Positions 23,461 through 34,268 of a DNA stretch of 64,000 bases are shown here, piece after piece. Position 1 is the stretch's first letter. Every line of letters begins with the position of its first letter. The stretch spans positions 1,798,001-1,862,000 of the forward strand of contig WPIO01000028.1 in assembly GCA_009760855.2 (NCBI GenBank). Reading direction: 5' to 3'. A model generated the notes under the pieces. It had not been told where the DNA came from, did not search any database, and saw nothing but the letters and a program-made list of their open reading frames with translations. A program made the position numbers and the translations under genes. The stretch is from Cristatella mucedo (taxonomy: Eukaryota > Bryozoa > Phylactolaemata > Cristatellidae).

Positions 23461-23635
23461 GCTGCACCCTGCTTCTTTGTGGCAATGAATCCTGTATGTC
23501 AGCCGCCTTGACAAATTGATCCATTATGGTTCAGCTTATATTTTCTGTGTAGTAATCCGAAGAATTTGCTTTACCAGTTTGTTTGCCTCCTGACTCTATT
23601 GTAGCAAGTGCTGATGGAAGCTGTCGTCCAACTAG

Positions 23636-24386
23636 TTGCTCCAATCTTATGAGTTCGTGACATCTCGTCTCGACTTCTGCAACTCACTGCTTACTGGCCT
23701 ACCAGCATGTGCGATCAGGCGATTGCAGCTGGTGCAAAACTCCGCAGCTAGGCTTGCCTGTCGTGAACGTCGCAGTTGCCACATTACTCCACTTCTCGCC
23801 GATCTGCTCTGGCTACCAGTCAAGCAACGGATTGACTTCAAGGTTTTGTCGCTCACTTTTAGGTCCCTTCATTCTATGGCTCCAGCCTATCTCTCCGACA
23901 TACTCCCCCATCAGGCCAAGCATCGTACCACCCGCTTTTCGGAATCCAACAGCTTACCACTACCTCGTAAACGCCTGAAATCCTTTGGAGACCGTGCATT
24001 TAGCTCGTATGCTCCCACAGCCTGGAACTCCCTCCCGATCTGCGTCAGAACATCCCCTGACCTGACCACATTTAAAAGGAACCTAAAAACAAACCTATTT
24101 AGGACAGCATTTAGTGGGTCCCTGTGATTTGTCCTTCACGTGCCTATGCATGCTGACACTGTGCATGCTGCCACTAACCACATTTGCATGCTGACCCTGT
24201 GCATGTCACCCCTAACCATGTTATTCATTTTGCTTGTTTTTCAAGCATGATTTTACTTACCATTTAATTTAATTTAATTTGCATTTCCCTTTGCAGAAAA
24301 TTTAAAGTGTCTAGAAAGAGATTAAGTTCTCTGAGGGCGCTTTATCAAGTACATTATTATTATTATTATTATTAATATTATTATTA
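23636..24386 (+). mobile_element. L2-B LINE, young-looking 3' fragment with intact C-terminal frame
   Basis: The open frame 23,636-24,127 gives the reverse-transcriptase C-terminal portion ([47 protein letters not shown]) to its natural stop after AFSGSL. The 3' UTR, hairpin and (ATT)n tail to 24,386 follow. The 5' truncation is at about 23,648. It retains the C that is missing at 13,795. Confidence 0.9.
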
Positions 24387-25470
24387 TGAGATTGTACTTG
24401 CTTGGCAGATCCACGTGTCGATGGACTCTAGCTGATAAGAGTGGATGCTCTTTTTTATTCTGGGTTCATTATAGACAGCTCTTACACATATGTACCTAAC
24501 AATCAGACTGTGCTGCCGCATGTTTTTTACCCAAGTTGGTCTTTGCCATAAAAGAACTGAGTTGTCTAGCGCAAAAGGATTGCATTGCATTGCATTGTTG
24601 ATTGATGCACTATGTATTAACGAATTACTCGGGCTGTCAGCCCATTTGCCTCAGTTTCCAGTAATGAAAACAGTGAGCTATTCCCAAACAAAGCCAGCAA
24701 TCTGCTTTCGAGACATCTGCAGACTCTCGATCTAAGCTACTCCACTAAAGTGCATCGGACAAACTGTTGCTTGTTCATTCGCAGCTTGCTTCTGTTGCAA
24801 ACGTTGTGTAGCAGCTTTTGCACTCACGTCCTTAGCCACAAAAGCAGTGCTAGTTTTTTCCGACACTAATAAATTCCGGTGAAGCTAGCACCTCCAAGCA
24901 CGGTTAGCAAGTCTCGAATGCTGCCTCGATAATTCAAATGTGCTGACCTTGGCAGATCAGGGGAGCAAAAAAAGAGCACCAATAGCTTATTATAGCAAGT
25001 CCATGTCCTTGCATAGAATGGTGTAATTCCACAGCAAGACTACGCATTCATAGCACCGGCCATAGTGTGAAACAAACTTGAAGCCTAAAGCACAACTGTC
25101 TCATTATGACACGAGTTGGGCTTATTATGCTGCTGACCCTAGATTGTAAGATCGCTGATTCTTAATAATTATAATTCAGTAAGCTCTAACAATCTAGACT
25201 GTGTATTATGCTCATGTTTTTATTTATATTTCTATGCCGGATGTGAAGCTGTGCCATTTAGTTCTTAACCCATCGGTAAAGTGATTGCACTTGAGTATGA
25301 CTTGAGTCGGAGGTGAGTATAACTTGAGTATGACTTCAGTCGGAGTAATGACTTGAGTAGGAGGTGCAAGTCCTTAAGGTAATAGTTCTTTATTGTCCTT
25401 TCTTATTTTTTAATCTCTCCTTTCTTCCTACACTCTCATATTGAATTAGTTAATGTTTTCTGTTTCTTAA
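24387..25470. other. Putative intron, with a minor tandem repeat
   Basis: No coding exon recognised. 25,288-25,372 has about three imperfect repeats of a CTTGAGTATGACTTGAGTC-like unit. Confidence 0.35.
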
Positions 25471-25620
25471 AATGTAATTCATTTGTATAGCGCACTAAAA
25501 TAATTTGATCTCTATTAAAGTGCTTCACATATGCCACGGGCTCGAGCCCACTATCTCGGTCATCACCTGCATTCACCTTGAACTTGGCTGGGCGAGTACC
25601 TTGCCCAAGCCATAGGCGAG
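25471..25620 (-). mobile_element. SINE-V, copy 2
   Basis: The minus strand has a tRNA-like head (GGTACTCGCC, GGGCTCGAGCCC), then GGCATATGTGAAGCACTTTA and the L2-type tail ending CTATACAAATGAATTAC. Same layout as 6184-6312. Confidence 0.7.
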
Positions 25621-27195
25621 TTTTTTTACTTTACCCTGTACCTTATCGTCTGATTAAGGTCAGGGTATTCTATTGGCAGCAGCTGTCTGCTTGAGATCAT
25701 CTCATCACTGACTTCTATTTGGGTGTCCACTAGATAACCGAAGAATCTTAATTTTCTCTTCTCACTCAGCCATATCTGACTCACGTCCTCTTCAGTGTTG
25801 ATATCCTTTACTAGTATGTAATTTTGACTTGTCTCTATAATGTGTGCTAGGTGATGCATCTTCTGTTTTTTTGAACAACATTGTAATACCACTGGATAAA
25901 TGTGCCAGCTCATGCATCACAGCTACTATGCAAAGACTAGTTTCCAAATGCTTTTTCAGGTAAGTGACTGAATTACTCTAATAACTAGCAGGTGTAGGCA
26001 AGGTCAGACTGTATCGCGAAGGCATACATCACGACCATATTTGTTAACCCTTTTAAAAAAGCTGACAGTTACAGCGATCGGCTGGATTCTTAATCTAAGA
26101 TTCTCAGTTGAGTAAGCTGATTGGTACACACCATCTTCAAACTTCACTTAGTCAGCCCAAAAGAGTGGTGAAGCCCCGTTGAGTTTTGAATGTTTTGCAG
26201 CCAGTCAGTCCTAACATGCAGCTTCGCTTTCAAATATCTGGCATTTACCAAGAAAAAGTACGAATGCAACAGATATTATGAATTTATTTTTGGTATGCTT
26301 ATCAGTCAGGAAAAATGTGGCAGAGGTGAGCTGCCGTTAGACACGTGTTAGCTGGCAGAGCTCTCTTACCTTTTGTGCGAAGAGTGAAACTCCTAATTGT
26401 TGAATTTGGCTAATGCTGTCTCTGATCAAAGCGGCCTTGTACATATCCATCCAGTGTCATGACCGGACTTTTACGTGACTGCCAGCCTTTTTTGCCTGAT
26501 GATTGTACCTGAAACACTGCTTTTTAATTCGAAAAGTAGCGTAAACAATATTACTTTTTAATTCAAAAAGTAGCGTACCTATTAATCCTGCCTGCTCGAG
26601 AATTTTTTGACATTCTCGTTTGCCTCTTTCTGAAACCTTGCCTTTCGTATGCCAGTAATGCAGTTGAATGGGAGCCAACGAGTCCGAGTAAATAAAAGCC
26701 TGCTTGGAAGGATGACCCGATGGTGATATTTGTATTGGGTTGTGACACATATGCCAGTTCAGTGTCCCAACTGTTTAATCAGTACCCTTTAATGCTTTTA
26801 GATGTCCCTTTCAATAGTTGTTGGGATGTCTAGCTCTTCAGGTTTGCACCTCACACGACACTTGACCATGTCATGCTCTAACACGCTTGACAAGGTTGCA
26901 CAGCTTCGCGAATGCATTTTAGAACCTCGAACTGCACTGAATAGGTAATTGACATTAATTGGCCACCGTATAATGCATTTGAGGATAACACTACATTTAG
27001 ATATAGCACAAAAACTAATGTCTGATTTTGAAAACCATCACAAGTGCATCGTTGGCTGTTTGATATTTTGTTGAACCGAAGAGTCGTGTTGAAGCCAGGA
27101 CTTGCAGTTTCAGAGCGATTGACGATTGCTTTTTTTGGCCATTGCCAAATGGCCTATTCTTTGGCGTCTGCCGCACGTGATTAAGTTTCTTCAGG
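25621..27195. other. Putative intron; one unrecognised minus-strand open frame
   Basis: The minus frame 25,626-25,913 (95 codons, includes YILVKDINTEEDVSQIWLSE) is open but has no identified family. 26,520-26,575 contains a duplicated 30-bp word (TTTTTAATTC(G/A)AAAAGTAGC). Nothing else is supported. Confidence 0.35.
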
Positions 27196-27312
27196 TGGCA
27201 ACACACCAGCCCATTATCGTTACTCCCTGTCTTGGATTTGTGACTGCCTACCATCGTGGCTAGCTAGAGACTATCAGGGTCTTTCTTGGTTAGGCTGCTT
27301 AACTCTGAATAG
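27196..27312 (+). repeat. Repeat R5, copy 1
   Basis: About 110 bp (TGACTGCCTACCATCGTGGC, TAGCTAGAGACTATC) recurs at 29,835-29,940, where it abuts a SINE-T head. Unclassified. Confidence 0.6.
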
Positions 27313-27738
27313 ATGCCGATAAATGCCATTGGCAGTTTGCCTGTCTGTTGTTTGCATCTCACTAGCAGTGCGAACAGACACGAGGCCATCAGTGTTGCAA
27401 TATGTCACTAGCTTGTCTGCCATTGTTTGGCATTGGGCCAACTTAGGCCTTGCCAGCTTGTATCTGCCAGATTAGGCAGCTTCTTCTGTGCAAACATGCA
27501 GGGTGGGCACTGAAAGCAGATTATGCTAAATGGTCACTTGATCATTTAGCGGTCAGTTGACCTTTCAGGCCATGCGAAGTTACTCAGTCGCCTAATCTCT
27601 GTTAATGTATCGGTGCTCAACGATTATGTCTTTACTTTTAGAAAATTCAGAAATTATACCGAGTCTTCCCTCGTGTTTAGTTTGCCGCCGCAAACTTGAT
27701 TGGTTTCTCCTACACGATCCGAATGCTTTTCTGTTTAG

Positions 27739-27909
27739 AGTCTCATTAAAATGCTGGTTGTCACAAAGGCCCAGCTTGAGGAGAAGGACAATGAGGTGTG
27801 TGACTTACATGACTACGTTGAGCGGTTGCTCATCCGAATAATGAAGCTGGACGCCAGCCTGCTGCAGCATTCTACATCAATTGAGAGAGTGAGAAGCCAT
27901 GTTGCATGA
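27739..27909 (+). CDS. Rab11 family-interacting protein, C-terminal exon with the Rab11-binding domain
   Basis: Acceptor CTTTTCTGTTTAG precedes 27,739 and the exon starts in phase 0. The frame SLIKMLVVTKAQLEEKDNEV continues into CDLHDYVERLLIRIMKLDAS and LLQ. This matches the FIP Rab-binding domain, an amphipathic coiled coil with the signature (E/D)L-x2-Y(I/V)-x2-LL-(V/I)R(I/V)M-x4-LL. In this family the two-helix coiled coil binds Rab11 GTPases on recycling endosomes and lies at the extreme C-terminus, which fits a stop at 27,907-27,909. Alternatively a donor (GAGA/GTGAGA) at 27,888-27,889 would lead to one more exon. Upstream exons are candidates at 19.3 and 21.7 kb; the C2 or EF-hand part that would separate class I from class II FIPs was not found. 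The exon is too short for a normal ORF scan. Confidence 0.72.
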   Translation, partial: SLIKMLVVTKAQLEEKDNEVCDLHDYVERLLIRIMKLDASLLQHSTSIERVRSHVA

Positions 27910-28949
27910 CCTGTCTACTGCTGAGAGCCAGTAGCTGTTGTCACGCACAGCTGCGATGCCATGTGAACGGTCATCCCTCGAATTTGCTGCAAACAGCTTT
28001 TTGTCTATGCAAATGAGCAGGCTGCTTGAACATAATTTATGCAAACATCGTTGCAACGGATGCCCGGATTTCAGTCCTTTTCTTTTCACTGAGCTGGGGT
28101 CGTCTGCTTGCAGAGTTGACTTGGTTACAGCAGACTGGCGATTGTGGTGGTCTTTCATGAGCCCTGGGCATTAGTGTGCTGACAGTTGAATCGTTGTCTC
28201 ACTCTGTTCTGGCTGCTGCTTATTGCGTGACAGCAGACAGCATGCACGAAGGAACGCCATGTCTGCCATAACCGTGGCATCACTCATCACTGCTGGTGCC
28301 CTACCGAGCTTTGTTGGTAAGAGCTTGGTAAGAATTGGCATCGCACTTGAAAAGGCATTGGATACTTGCAAACACAGGCCAAATCACGAGAGTACTGCAA
28401 GCATTTTTACCAGTAAGGCTGTGCCTATGCTGTGCATTTCACACTGGTTGCTCAGAGTGCCGTAGAAAAAAGTGCATGTTTATTATTACTTGTACATAAA
28501 CTGTTCTGATTTCAACCTTGTAATTTTTACGATATATCTTTGGTTCGCCATAGGTGTCTGAATAAGCTTATTTGGCAAAGTTTGTTTAGCAGTTGAGGTT
28601 GCAGGTTTTACGGTTTGTTTGACAATAATAATCAAAATAAGGCGTTTCTGTTAGCGCCCTGAGATAACTTTATCACTTTGTCGGTGCTTTAAGACTAGCT
28701 GCAAGAGAATCAATATCTGCAGGGTTACTGACATGCAGGGTGACAAGTATTCCAAAGCAAATAAGTTTCACACTTAGGTCAGCATGCTAAAGCAAACTTG
28801 AAGACGCTCATACCAACCAGCTAGTATGACCTCTGGCTGGTTGCAAGCATTGGATCATGTACTGGTACACTGGAACAAAAAAGGCAAGTACATTGAGGCA
28901 AAGCGAAAGTTGACCGGAACAGAAGCTTCACAAGAGGAGACTTAAAATA
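27910..28949. other. 3' flank of the FIP-like gene, with an L2 tail remnant
   Basis: 28,625-28,700 (-) looks like a degraded L2 tail (AATAATAATC, then GTTAGCGCCCTGAGATAACT). No clear AATAAA just after 27,909. Nothing else recognised. Confidence 0.4.
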
Positions 28950-29133
28950 TGCAAGGTCATCTCAGGCAAAGACCATAGCCTGGAGAAAGTTCCAGACTTT
29001 CAGTGGGGGCAAGCTGTAGGATTGCCATAAGATTTCGATTTATTGCGAAGAATGGCAGGAAGAGAGACGACACGAAGCAGAGTGGTTCGAAAGCGCTCTG
29101 GAGCAGCAAGGAGATCTGATGGGTAAGCTGGTG

Positions 29134-29211
<78 letters not shown>

Positions 29212-29227
29212 GAGCGAGCAAGGGAGG

Positions 29228-29270
<43 letters not shown>

Positions 29271-29570
29271 GGAGGTAACCCACAAGCCAGACCTAACGGC
29301 TTGAAATTAATTCCATGCTTGATTGGGTATGGCTGGGTGGGCCTCAACCTCCTACATTCTAAGCACCGAGCACTGGAACCCTGGAATGTTTGGGTAGCTG
29401 CTGCCTCTCAAGCCAGTCGATTTGCTAATGCAAAAACCAAAGTGACTGGCAGCATTAGCAACGTGCACCAATATTTGACCCGGATGCACGGTTGCATTGG
29501 AATAGTCAGAATGCAGTCAATCGACTAAAGATGAGACGACTAACAGCATTGTACACATGCTGAGGAGTTT
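28950..29570 (-). mobile_element. Diverged L2-like fragment with internal (GA)n expansions
   Basis: The minus strand reads KHGINFKPLGLACG (compare [15 protein letters not shown] of L2-B), then a CT-repeat-encoded Ser/Leu run, then PSDLLAAPERFRTT and a W-based end. The L2 order is preserved around the microsatellites, so the repeat has expanded within the element. Only moderately sure because of divergence. Confidence 0.5.
29138..29272. repeat. (GA)n microsatellite, two blocks
   Basis: 29,138-29,207 and about 29,229-29,272 are nearly pure GA, separated by a short GA-rich spacer. Confidence 0.97.
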
Positions 29571-29834
29571 CTCCGGAGCATATTGTCGGTCCTTGCAATA
29601 CTCTGTATAGCCCCGTGCCAAGCCGCAGTGTGCTACTGTCAAATGCCCTCTAGCATAATCCACAGCTGTTGATACACTGAGCTCACTTAGTGCAGGAAGG
29701 CACTGAAACTCCACCAACTAATATCAATTCAATGAGTGAAAAACGGAGCTCCTCAGAGTGAGACTCACGGCCTGAGCTCATAGCTTACGCTTATTTTTTG
29801 GCAACCGTCGTACGTTGAAAAGTATATTCATGGG

Positions 29835-29940
29835 CAGCCAATTATTGTTACTCTCTATCCAAGATTCGTGACTGCCTACCATCACGGCTAGCTAAAGACT
29901 ATCCAAGTCTTTCTAGATTAGGCCGCTATAACTCTCAATT
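29835..29940 (+). repeat. Repeat R5, copy 2
   Basis: Similar to 27,196-27,312 (GACTGCCTACCATCACGGC, TAGATTAGGC) and ends directly at the SINE-T head. Confidence 0.6.
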
Positions 29941-30030
29941 GGTGAGCCGTGATGACACACTAGGTAAGACGGTTGCTTTTCACGACCTCGGACCCGAGGT
30001 CGTGGGTTCGAATCCTGTGGTGGGCAAACT
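29941..30030 (+). mobile_element. SINE-T head (tRNA-like part)
   Basis: Opens GGTGAGCCGTGATGACACAC, then TAGGTAAGACGG, and has a B-box stretch GTGGGTTCGAATCC. The downstream body differs from the other copies, so only the tRNA-like head is certain. Confidence 0.75.
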
Positions 30031-30740
30031 AAGAAATCAGCTTTTCTGCTACCAGCGCATTCCGGCAGTGCGTTCTGCCACATCGCTCGACCGACGAGGC
30101 AGAACGGTTGTATCAGCAGTTGACCTACGAGCAACCGGATGTGCGTCTGGCGAGCCCTCTGGAGTTCCACGCTTATGATCCTGCTGTATGCTCCACAGGG
30201 CTTCCCACTCTTAGTGAGTGCCGTTCGGTCGAGAAACTACAGGCAACAAAATCGAGCAGAAACCGATAAGAAAATCATCTTGAATACTGGCTATACGTAA
30301 CGTGTCGAAGCACTAGATCAATTCACTTCGTTCACTCATTCAATTAGAACTATGTAAAATTAAATTAGAAATACTTTAAATAAACCGAGAGCCGCTTCTT
30401 GTTCATTTAGCTTATTCTGCACTCTCCGCGGTTGGCAGCTGCTATGGACTCTGCACTCTACTTCCTCTTTACTTTTAGCTAGAAGATGGCTGTGACTTTT
30501 TAGTGTGGATGACGCGGAGGCAAACAGCATAGGCCAGGTCGTCGCACGAAGTAAGCACATTCAGAGTGCTTAAAATTATTACCAGCTACGAACAAAAACG
30601 TTAATTCAAGAGAATGCAAAAGGAAACCACGGTGCAATCCACTGTAATTCTACAGCATTAAGCACCACTCCAATAGATATATTAGAGCTGGATATAAAGA
30701 AGCGTATTTCTCGTCCTTGGAGAAATGAATCAATATTAAA

Positions 30741-30776
30741 CATTAGCTGATTTTACAGCCTCTTTTGTGTAGCAGT
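30741..30776 (-). mobile_element. SINE-T 3' end fragment
   Basis: Reads in reverse as ACACAAAAGAGGCTGTAAAA then TCAGCTAATG, the SINE-T terminus seen at 49,110 and 63,295. Confidence 0.7.
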
Positions 30777-30778
30777 AG

Positions 30779-30838
30779 TTTTTTTGGAGGTGAAAACCGT
30801 TAAGGCTCCTGACTTAACGGTTTTCACCTCCAAAAAAA
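30779..30838. repeat. Perfect 26-bp inverted repeat, 8-nt loop
   Basis: Left arm 30,779-30,804 and right arm 30,813-30,838 are exact reverse complements; the core is GGAGGTGAAAACCGTTAAG with seven T or A at the outer end. The loop is GCTCCTGA. It directly abuts a SINE-T 3' fragment. Confidence 0.97.
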
Positions 30839-31424
30839 TTTGGCAAAACATGATCGCAAACTGCAGAATTTGAACTTCGAACTCAGTTTTAAACAGTGAG
30901 CACCTTACTTCCGAGGCTATAAACTATAATATCTCTGACGTTTCAACAGACCTGCTGCAGTACATCTGCTGGAGCGATTTGTCCAGAAATTTGATATGAC
31001 TACCATCATTTAATTAATTGCACTAGGGCTCCTACGGATCGGTACAAATCGGCTCCTAGGTGCAAAGTGGAGAGATCACTTTAAAAAGATGTATGACATC
31101 GCATTAATATTTTCAGAGATACCAGTCACAAATATGATTTAGTACTTATCCTGAAGTACAACCTCATTCATTGTATCAGTCAGTCACTTTAAGAGAAGGG
31201 GCAGTATTCTGCTAGTTATGTGGACGCTTTATTTAAAACGATACTCGTAATGGAATGAGCACGGTGCCTCCACTTTCGAACTTTTCTCAGCAGAGGAGTT
31301 GTTCCAACATTATGGCTGGCTTGAATTCGAGTGCAACAGATAAACTAATTCACCGGTTAGTGCCGTTGCATCTAAGTTACTTCAGTTGCCTTTATTTCTG
31401 GCCTGTCTGACTAACCCTCTGCAA

Positions 31425-31960
31425 CTGATTGAACGATTGGCAGCTTGTCAGATCTGTCATCGACGGTGTAGCCACCAAATCACACTCCCTTCTGTCTAAT
31501 TTTCAATGGCTTATTATCAACTCATTAAATCGACCTCGACGTCCTCTCTATGGCCTAAAGGTTGGTCTACTCACTTGCTACCTTCCACCTAACTCTGCTG
31601 CCTCGTTCCGGTGTGCCCTCGCACTAACCACTTCTAGGCTTCTTGTCACTCATTGCCGTTCTTGCGATAAATTGAAATTGATTGACGGTCAGGATTACAG
31701 CTCCCATGCGCCTACAGTACGAATCTGGATCCTCGTTTCTGAAGCGTCCTCCAATGACTTAAATTCATTTAAATTCTAGCTGAAGATGTACCTGTTTCGC
31801 TCCACCTTCCCAGCGCCCCGTGCAGGCAATCATTTCTCTGTTCGTACGTGCTTTCAAGTTTACCCGTGCAACATTCAGTGCATGTAGCTAATCAAGGGTC
31901 CTGCTTGGTGCAGTTGCTCCGAGTGTGTTCAAATGCGCTACTGTGCATGCATGCGACATC
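31425..31960 (+). mobile_element. Diverged L2-like 3' fragment
   Basis: The plus strand has a SSHAPTVRIWILVSEASSND-like stretch, then LNSFKF, a stop, LKMYLFRSTF, matching the AP-WN-LP ... FK--LKT-LFR end of L2 ORF2. Heavily decayed. Confidence 0.55.
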
Positions 31961-32361
31961 GTGAATGCCACTTTAGCGGGGCTCTAAAAATCCACCTGTA
32001 TGGATTTCAAGGGGATTTACGGTGGTTTACATAAAAAGTACTTGCTTTAATTAAAAATAGCTAAAAAAATGTCGCCAGAAAGTCTCTAGGTGCAAAGGAT
32101 GGGAAAGCGCAGCAAACTATTCCTACAATAGGGATATAACGATTTCCGCATCCAGGCAGAGCTAAGCTGCAAACATAGTGGTCATAATGTTGTCAGTCTC
32201 AGTTGATACGTGAAACGTATCGGTGAAGACCTGAGCCGCGGAATCAGGAAGATCGAGTTGCAGATGCGGCATTAATGCACGATGGTAGGGCAACAGTAGC
32301 ACGAAAAGTACTCCTGCTTCAAGATAGCAAGTCCAAATCCATAGCACAGAGAAGCCTATTC
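31961..32361. other. Unassigned DNA with repeat R6 copy 2
   Basis: 32,160-32,340 is the counterpart of 19,893-20,100. No gene. Confidence 0.4.
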
Positions 32362-32596
32362 TGTGGTTTCATTTAATTGATGACACTGCCCCTGATCGCT
32401 GTATGAGTGGGCTGTGACACTCGATGTGGTAAGTAGCCGGGACGTGGTACTAGCGATTGTTATGAGAAGGGAGTCGGGACTCCGGTGGGCAAGAGAGGCG
32501 AGAAGAGTTGTGCTTCGCCCTGCTCCGTGTGTAGGTGAAATAAACCTGGTGGTGTTGCTCGTCGGCTAGCGTTCTGTGCCGTTCGCAACGATAACA
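32362..32596 (+). mobile_element. LTR-like repeat R3, copy 1
   Basis: Starts TGTGGTTTCATTTAATTGAT, contains an AATAAA signal (about 32,540) and ends CGCAACGATAACA. It is highly similar to 33,579-33,823. TG...CA ends plus a poly(A) signal near the 3' end suggest a solo LTR; no internal retroviral-type genes lie between the copies. Confidence 0.5.
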
Positions 32597-33380
32597 CAAG
32601 CTACATATTCGATAACGACAGAGGGTTGCAGGCGTCTAACAGGGAAGACGTACAACAACCCTCTCGCACGTCTCCAAGCCTAGAGAAACGCTCAGTTCAC
32701 TGCACAGGGGCTACCGACTGCTTATTGTATGGCTTGGGGTTTTATGCTGCCTAAGGTGGAGTGTCGCAATACCGGTTCTTGAGAATAATAAATATATCGT
32801 TAGTCATAAATTGGATGATTTACCACGTCGCCGTTTCAGAAATAGGACGCGGAATCCAAGTGTTATAATAACTTGTAGTGAGGAGTTTGAAATATTTGAC
32901 GAATCATCGTTGACCTAAATAAATAACTTTAGCAAGTTGAGATGGTTTGATTCTTTTTGATTTATGTTTTGATTGATTCGTTTACCTCGCTGCATTATAA
33001 CATATTTTACTCTTTAAGGGACCTACTTGTATCAAGATATAAAAATGGACGTATAGCGTTCAACTCGCAGTGCCGTGGGAAAAAAGAACTCATGATTGCA
33101 CAAATACGGAGCCGACTTACACTCCACGTATGCTGCCGAGAGGGTACCATCGTCCGCCACGACTCAGGTTGAGCCCATCAGTAAAGTGATTCGCTTCGCT
33201 CAAACGACATTAAATGTTAACACAAAATTACACACGTTAGCATTGAAAATTCATTGGGCCAACTCATATAAGAAATGTTCATTGAACATGCACTGTAGCA
33301 GAGATGTATGTTGCTCGCAATAGTGTGTGCCCGCTAGCTTGTAATCAGGGCGTCCTCAGTGCCATGCAGCTAATATAAAA
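32597..33380. other. Unassigned DNA
   Basis: No supported gene. The last 90 bp may already belong to the duplicated unit whose other copy begins near 46,860. Confidence 0.35.
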
Positions 33381-33530
33381 ATATGTCTAATTTGTATATC
33401 GCCCCAAGAGAACTAAATCTCTATTCAGGCGCTTCACATATGCCCCGGGGCTCGGCCCCCCACCGACCTCAGCCAGGCCATTGTTGAGGCGAGCGGATTA
33501 ACCGATCGACCGAACCAGTTTGGCACAGCC
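33381..33530 (-). mobile_element. SINE-V, copy 3
   Basis: The minus strand has a head with GGTTAATCCGCTCGCC and GGGCCGAGCCCCGG, then GGCATATGTGAAGCGCCTGA, an ATAGAGATTTAG hairpin and CGATATACAAATTAG. The best-preserved tRNA-like head plus L2-type tail in the window. It is absent from the matching place in the second duplication unit (about 46,960). Confidence 0.78.
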
Positions 33531-33578
33531 ACTCCCTCCTTCTACCGTCACCCTGATCCTAGCCTTAATCTTGCTCTC

Positions 33579-33823
33579 TGTGGTTTTATTTAATTGATGA
33601 CACTGCCCACTGATCGCTGTACGAGTGGGCCGTGGCACTCGATGTGGTAAGCAGCCGGGACGTGCTATTAGTTGTTGTTTTGACAAGGGAGTCGAGGGGG
33701 GGGGACTCCGGTGGGCGTGAGGGGCGAGAGAGCCGTGCTTGGCCCTGCTCCGTGTGTGTAGGGGAAATAAACTGGTGGTGTTGCTCGTCGGCTAGCGTTC
33801 TTTGCCGTTCGCGACGATAATTC
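33579..33823 (+). mobile_element. LTR-like repeat R3, copy 2, with an empty-site counterpart
   Basis: About 245 bp, a close match to 32,362-32,596, with AATAAA near 33,767. The duplicate unit at about 47,015-47,030 runs straight through the corresponding point (GATTTGGCTCCCACCACACT), so this is an insertion that post-dates the duplication. A clean target duplication could not be defined. Confidence 0.6.
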
Positions 33824-33869
33824 AGACCACACTCCCACCAGACTCTCTATAAAGTAACGCAATTCTGTT

Positions 33870-34150
33870 ATGGCTGCGAACGAAAGGCTGGCTGATGTTG
33901 TGGTCAGCTACTCATTGCTAGCGGAAAATAGTTCCCAGAATGGCAGACGAGGTATCTGTGGGAGGGGTCTCGCGTCATTTACAAAATACAACCCGGATCG
34001 GTGGGTGGATTGCATAACCTATTTCTGTCAGCGAACCTCGATTCCAACGATAAAACTGACGGCTGAGGCTGTGTTTATAGTGCACGTCGTTGCTGCCTGC
34101 TGAGGAGAGTTCTTTACTGGGATCGTTCCCTATCTGATCCTTTACTGTAT
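33870..34150 (+). pseudogene. Reading-frame-conserved segment of the duplicated unit (copy A), product unknown
   Basis: About 50 codons align without gaps to 47,070-47,210: AANERLADVVVSYS against AANYRLANIAVNFS, then NGRRGICGRGLASFTKYNPD and RWVDCI against PDKWVDGI. Most changes are conservative (D/N, V/I, Y/F, R/K), as expected if the frame was once coding. The frames then diverge and close. I do not recognise the family; an old gag-like or host exon remnant is possible. Confidence 0.35.
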
Positions 34151-34268
34151 GTGTATTGCTGGTATTTGCACAATGGTGGCAGCAAACTGTATCAAATCGA
34201 ATGGCGCGTGCGGCCACGGCTAGCGAAATTACACATCGATTACACGTGCAGCCGAGACACGTGCAGCA

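Noticed and set aside
25626-25913. 95-codon minus-strand frame
   Set aside because: No recognised family, no splice signals or second copy; length is within chance for AT-rich DNA.
26850-26945. Possible exon MSCSNTLDKVAQLRECILEP with AG before and GTAATT after
   Set aside because: Weak donor, short, no similarity and no phase support with neighbouring candidates.
29941-30030. tRNA genes at 3.3, 29.9, 49.0 and 63.2 kb
   Set aside because: A- and B-boxes are present but the copies share a common non-tRNA body and 3' end (three of four) and the clover-leaf is decayed; they are SINE heads.
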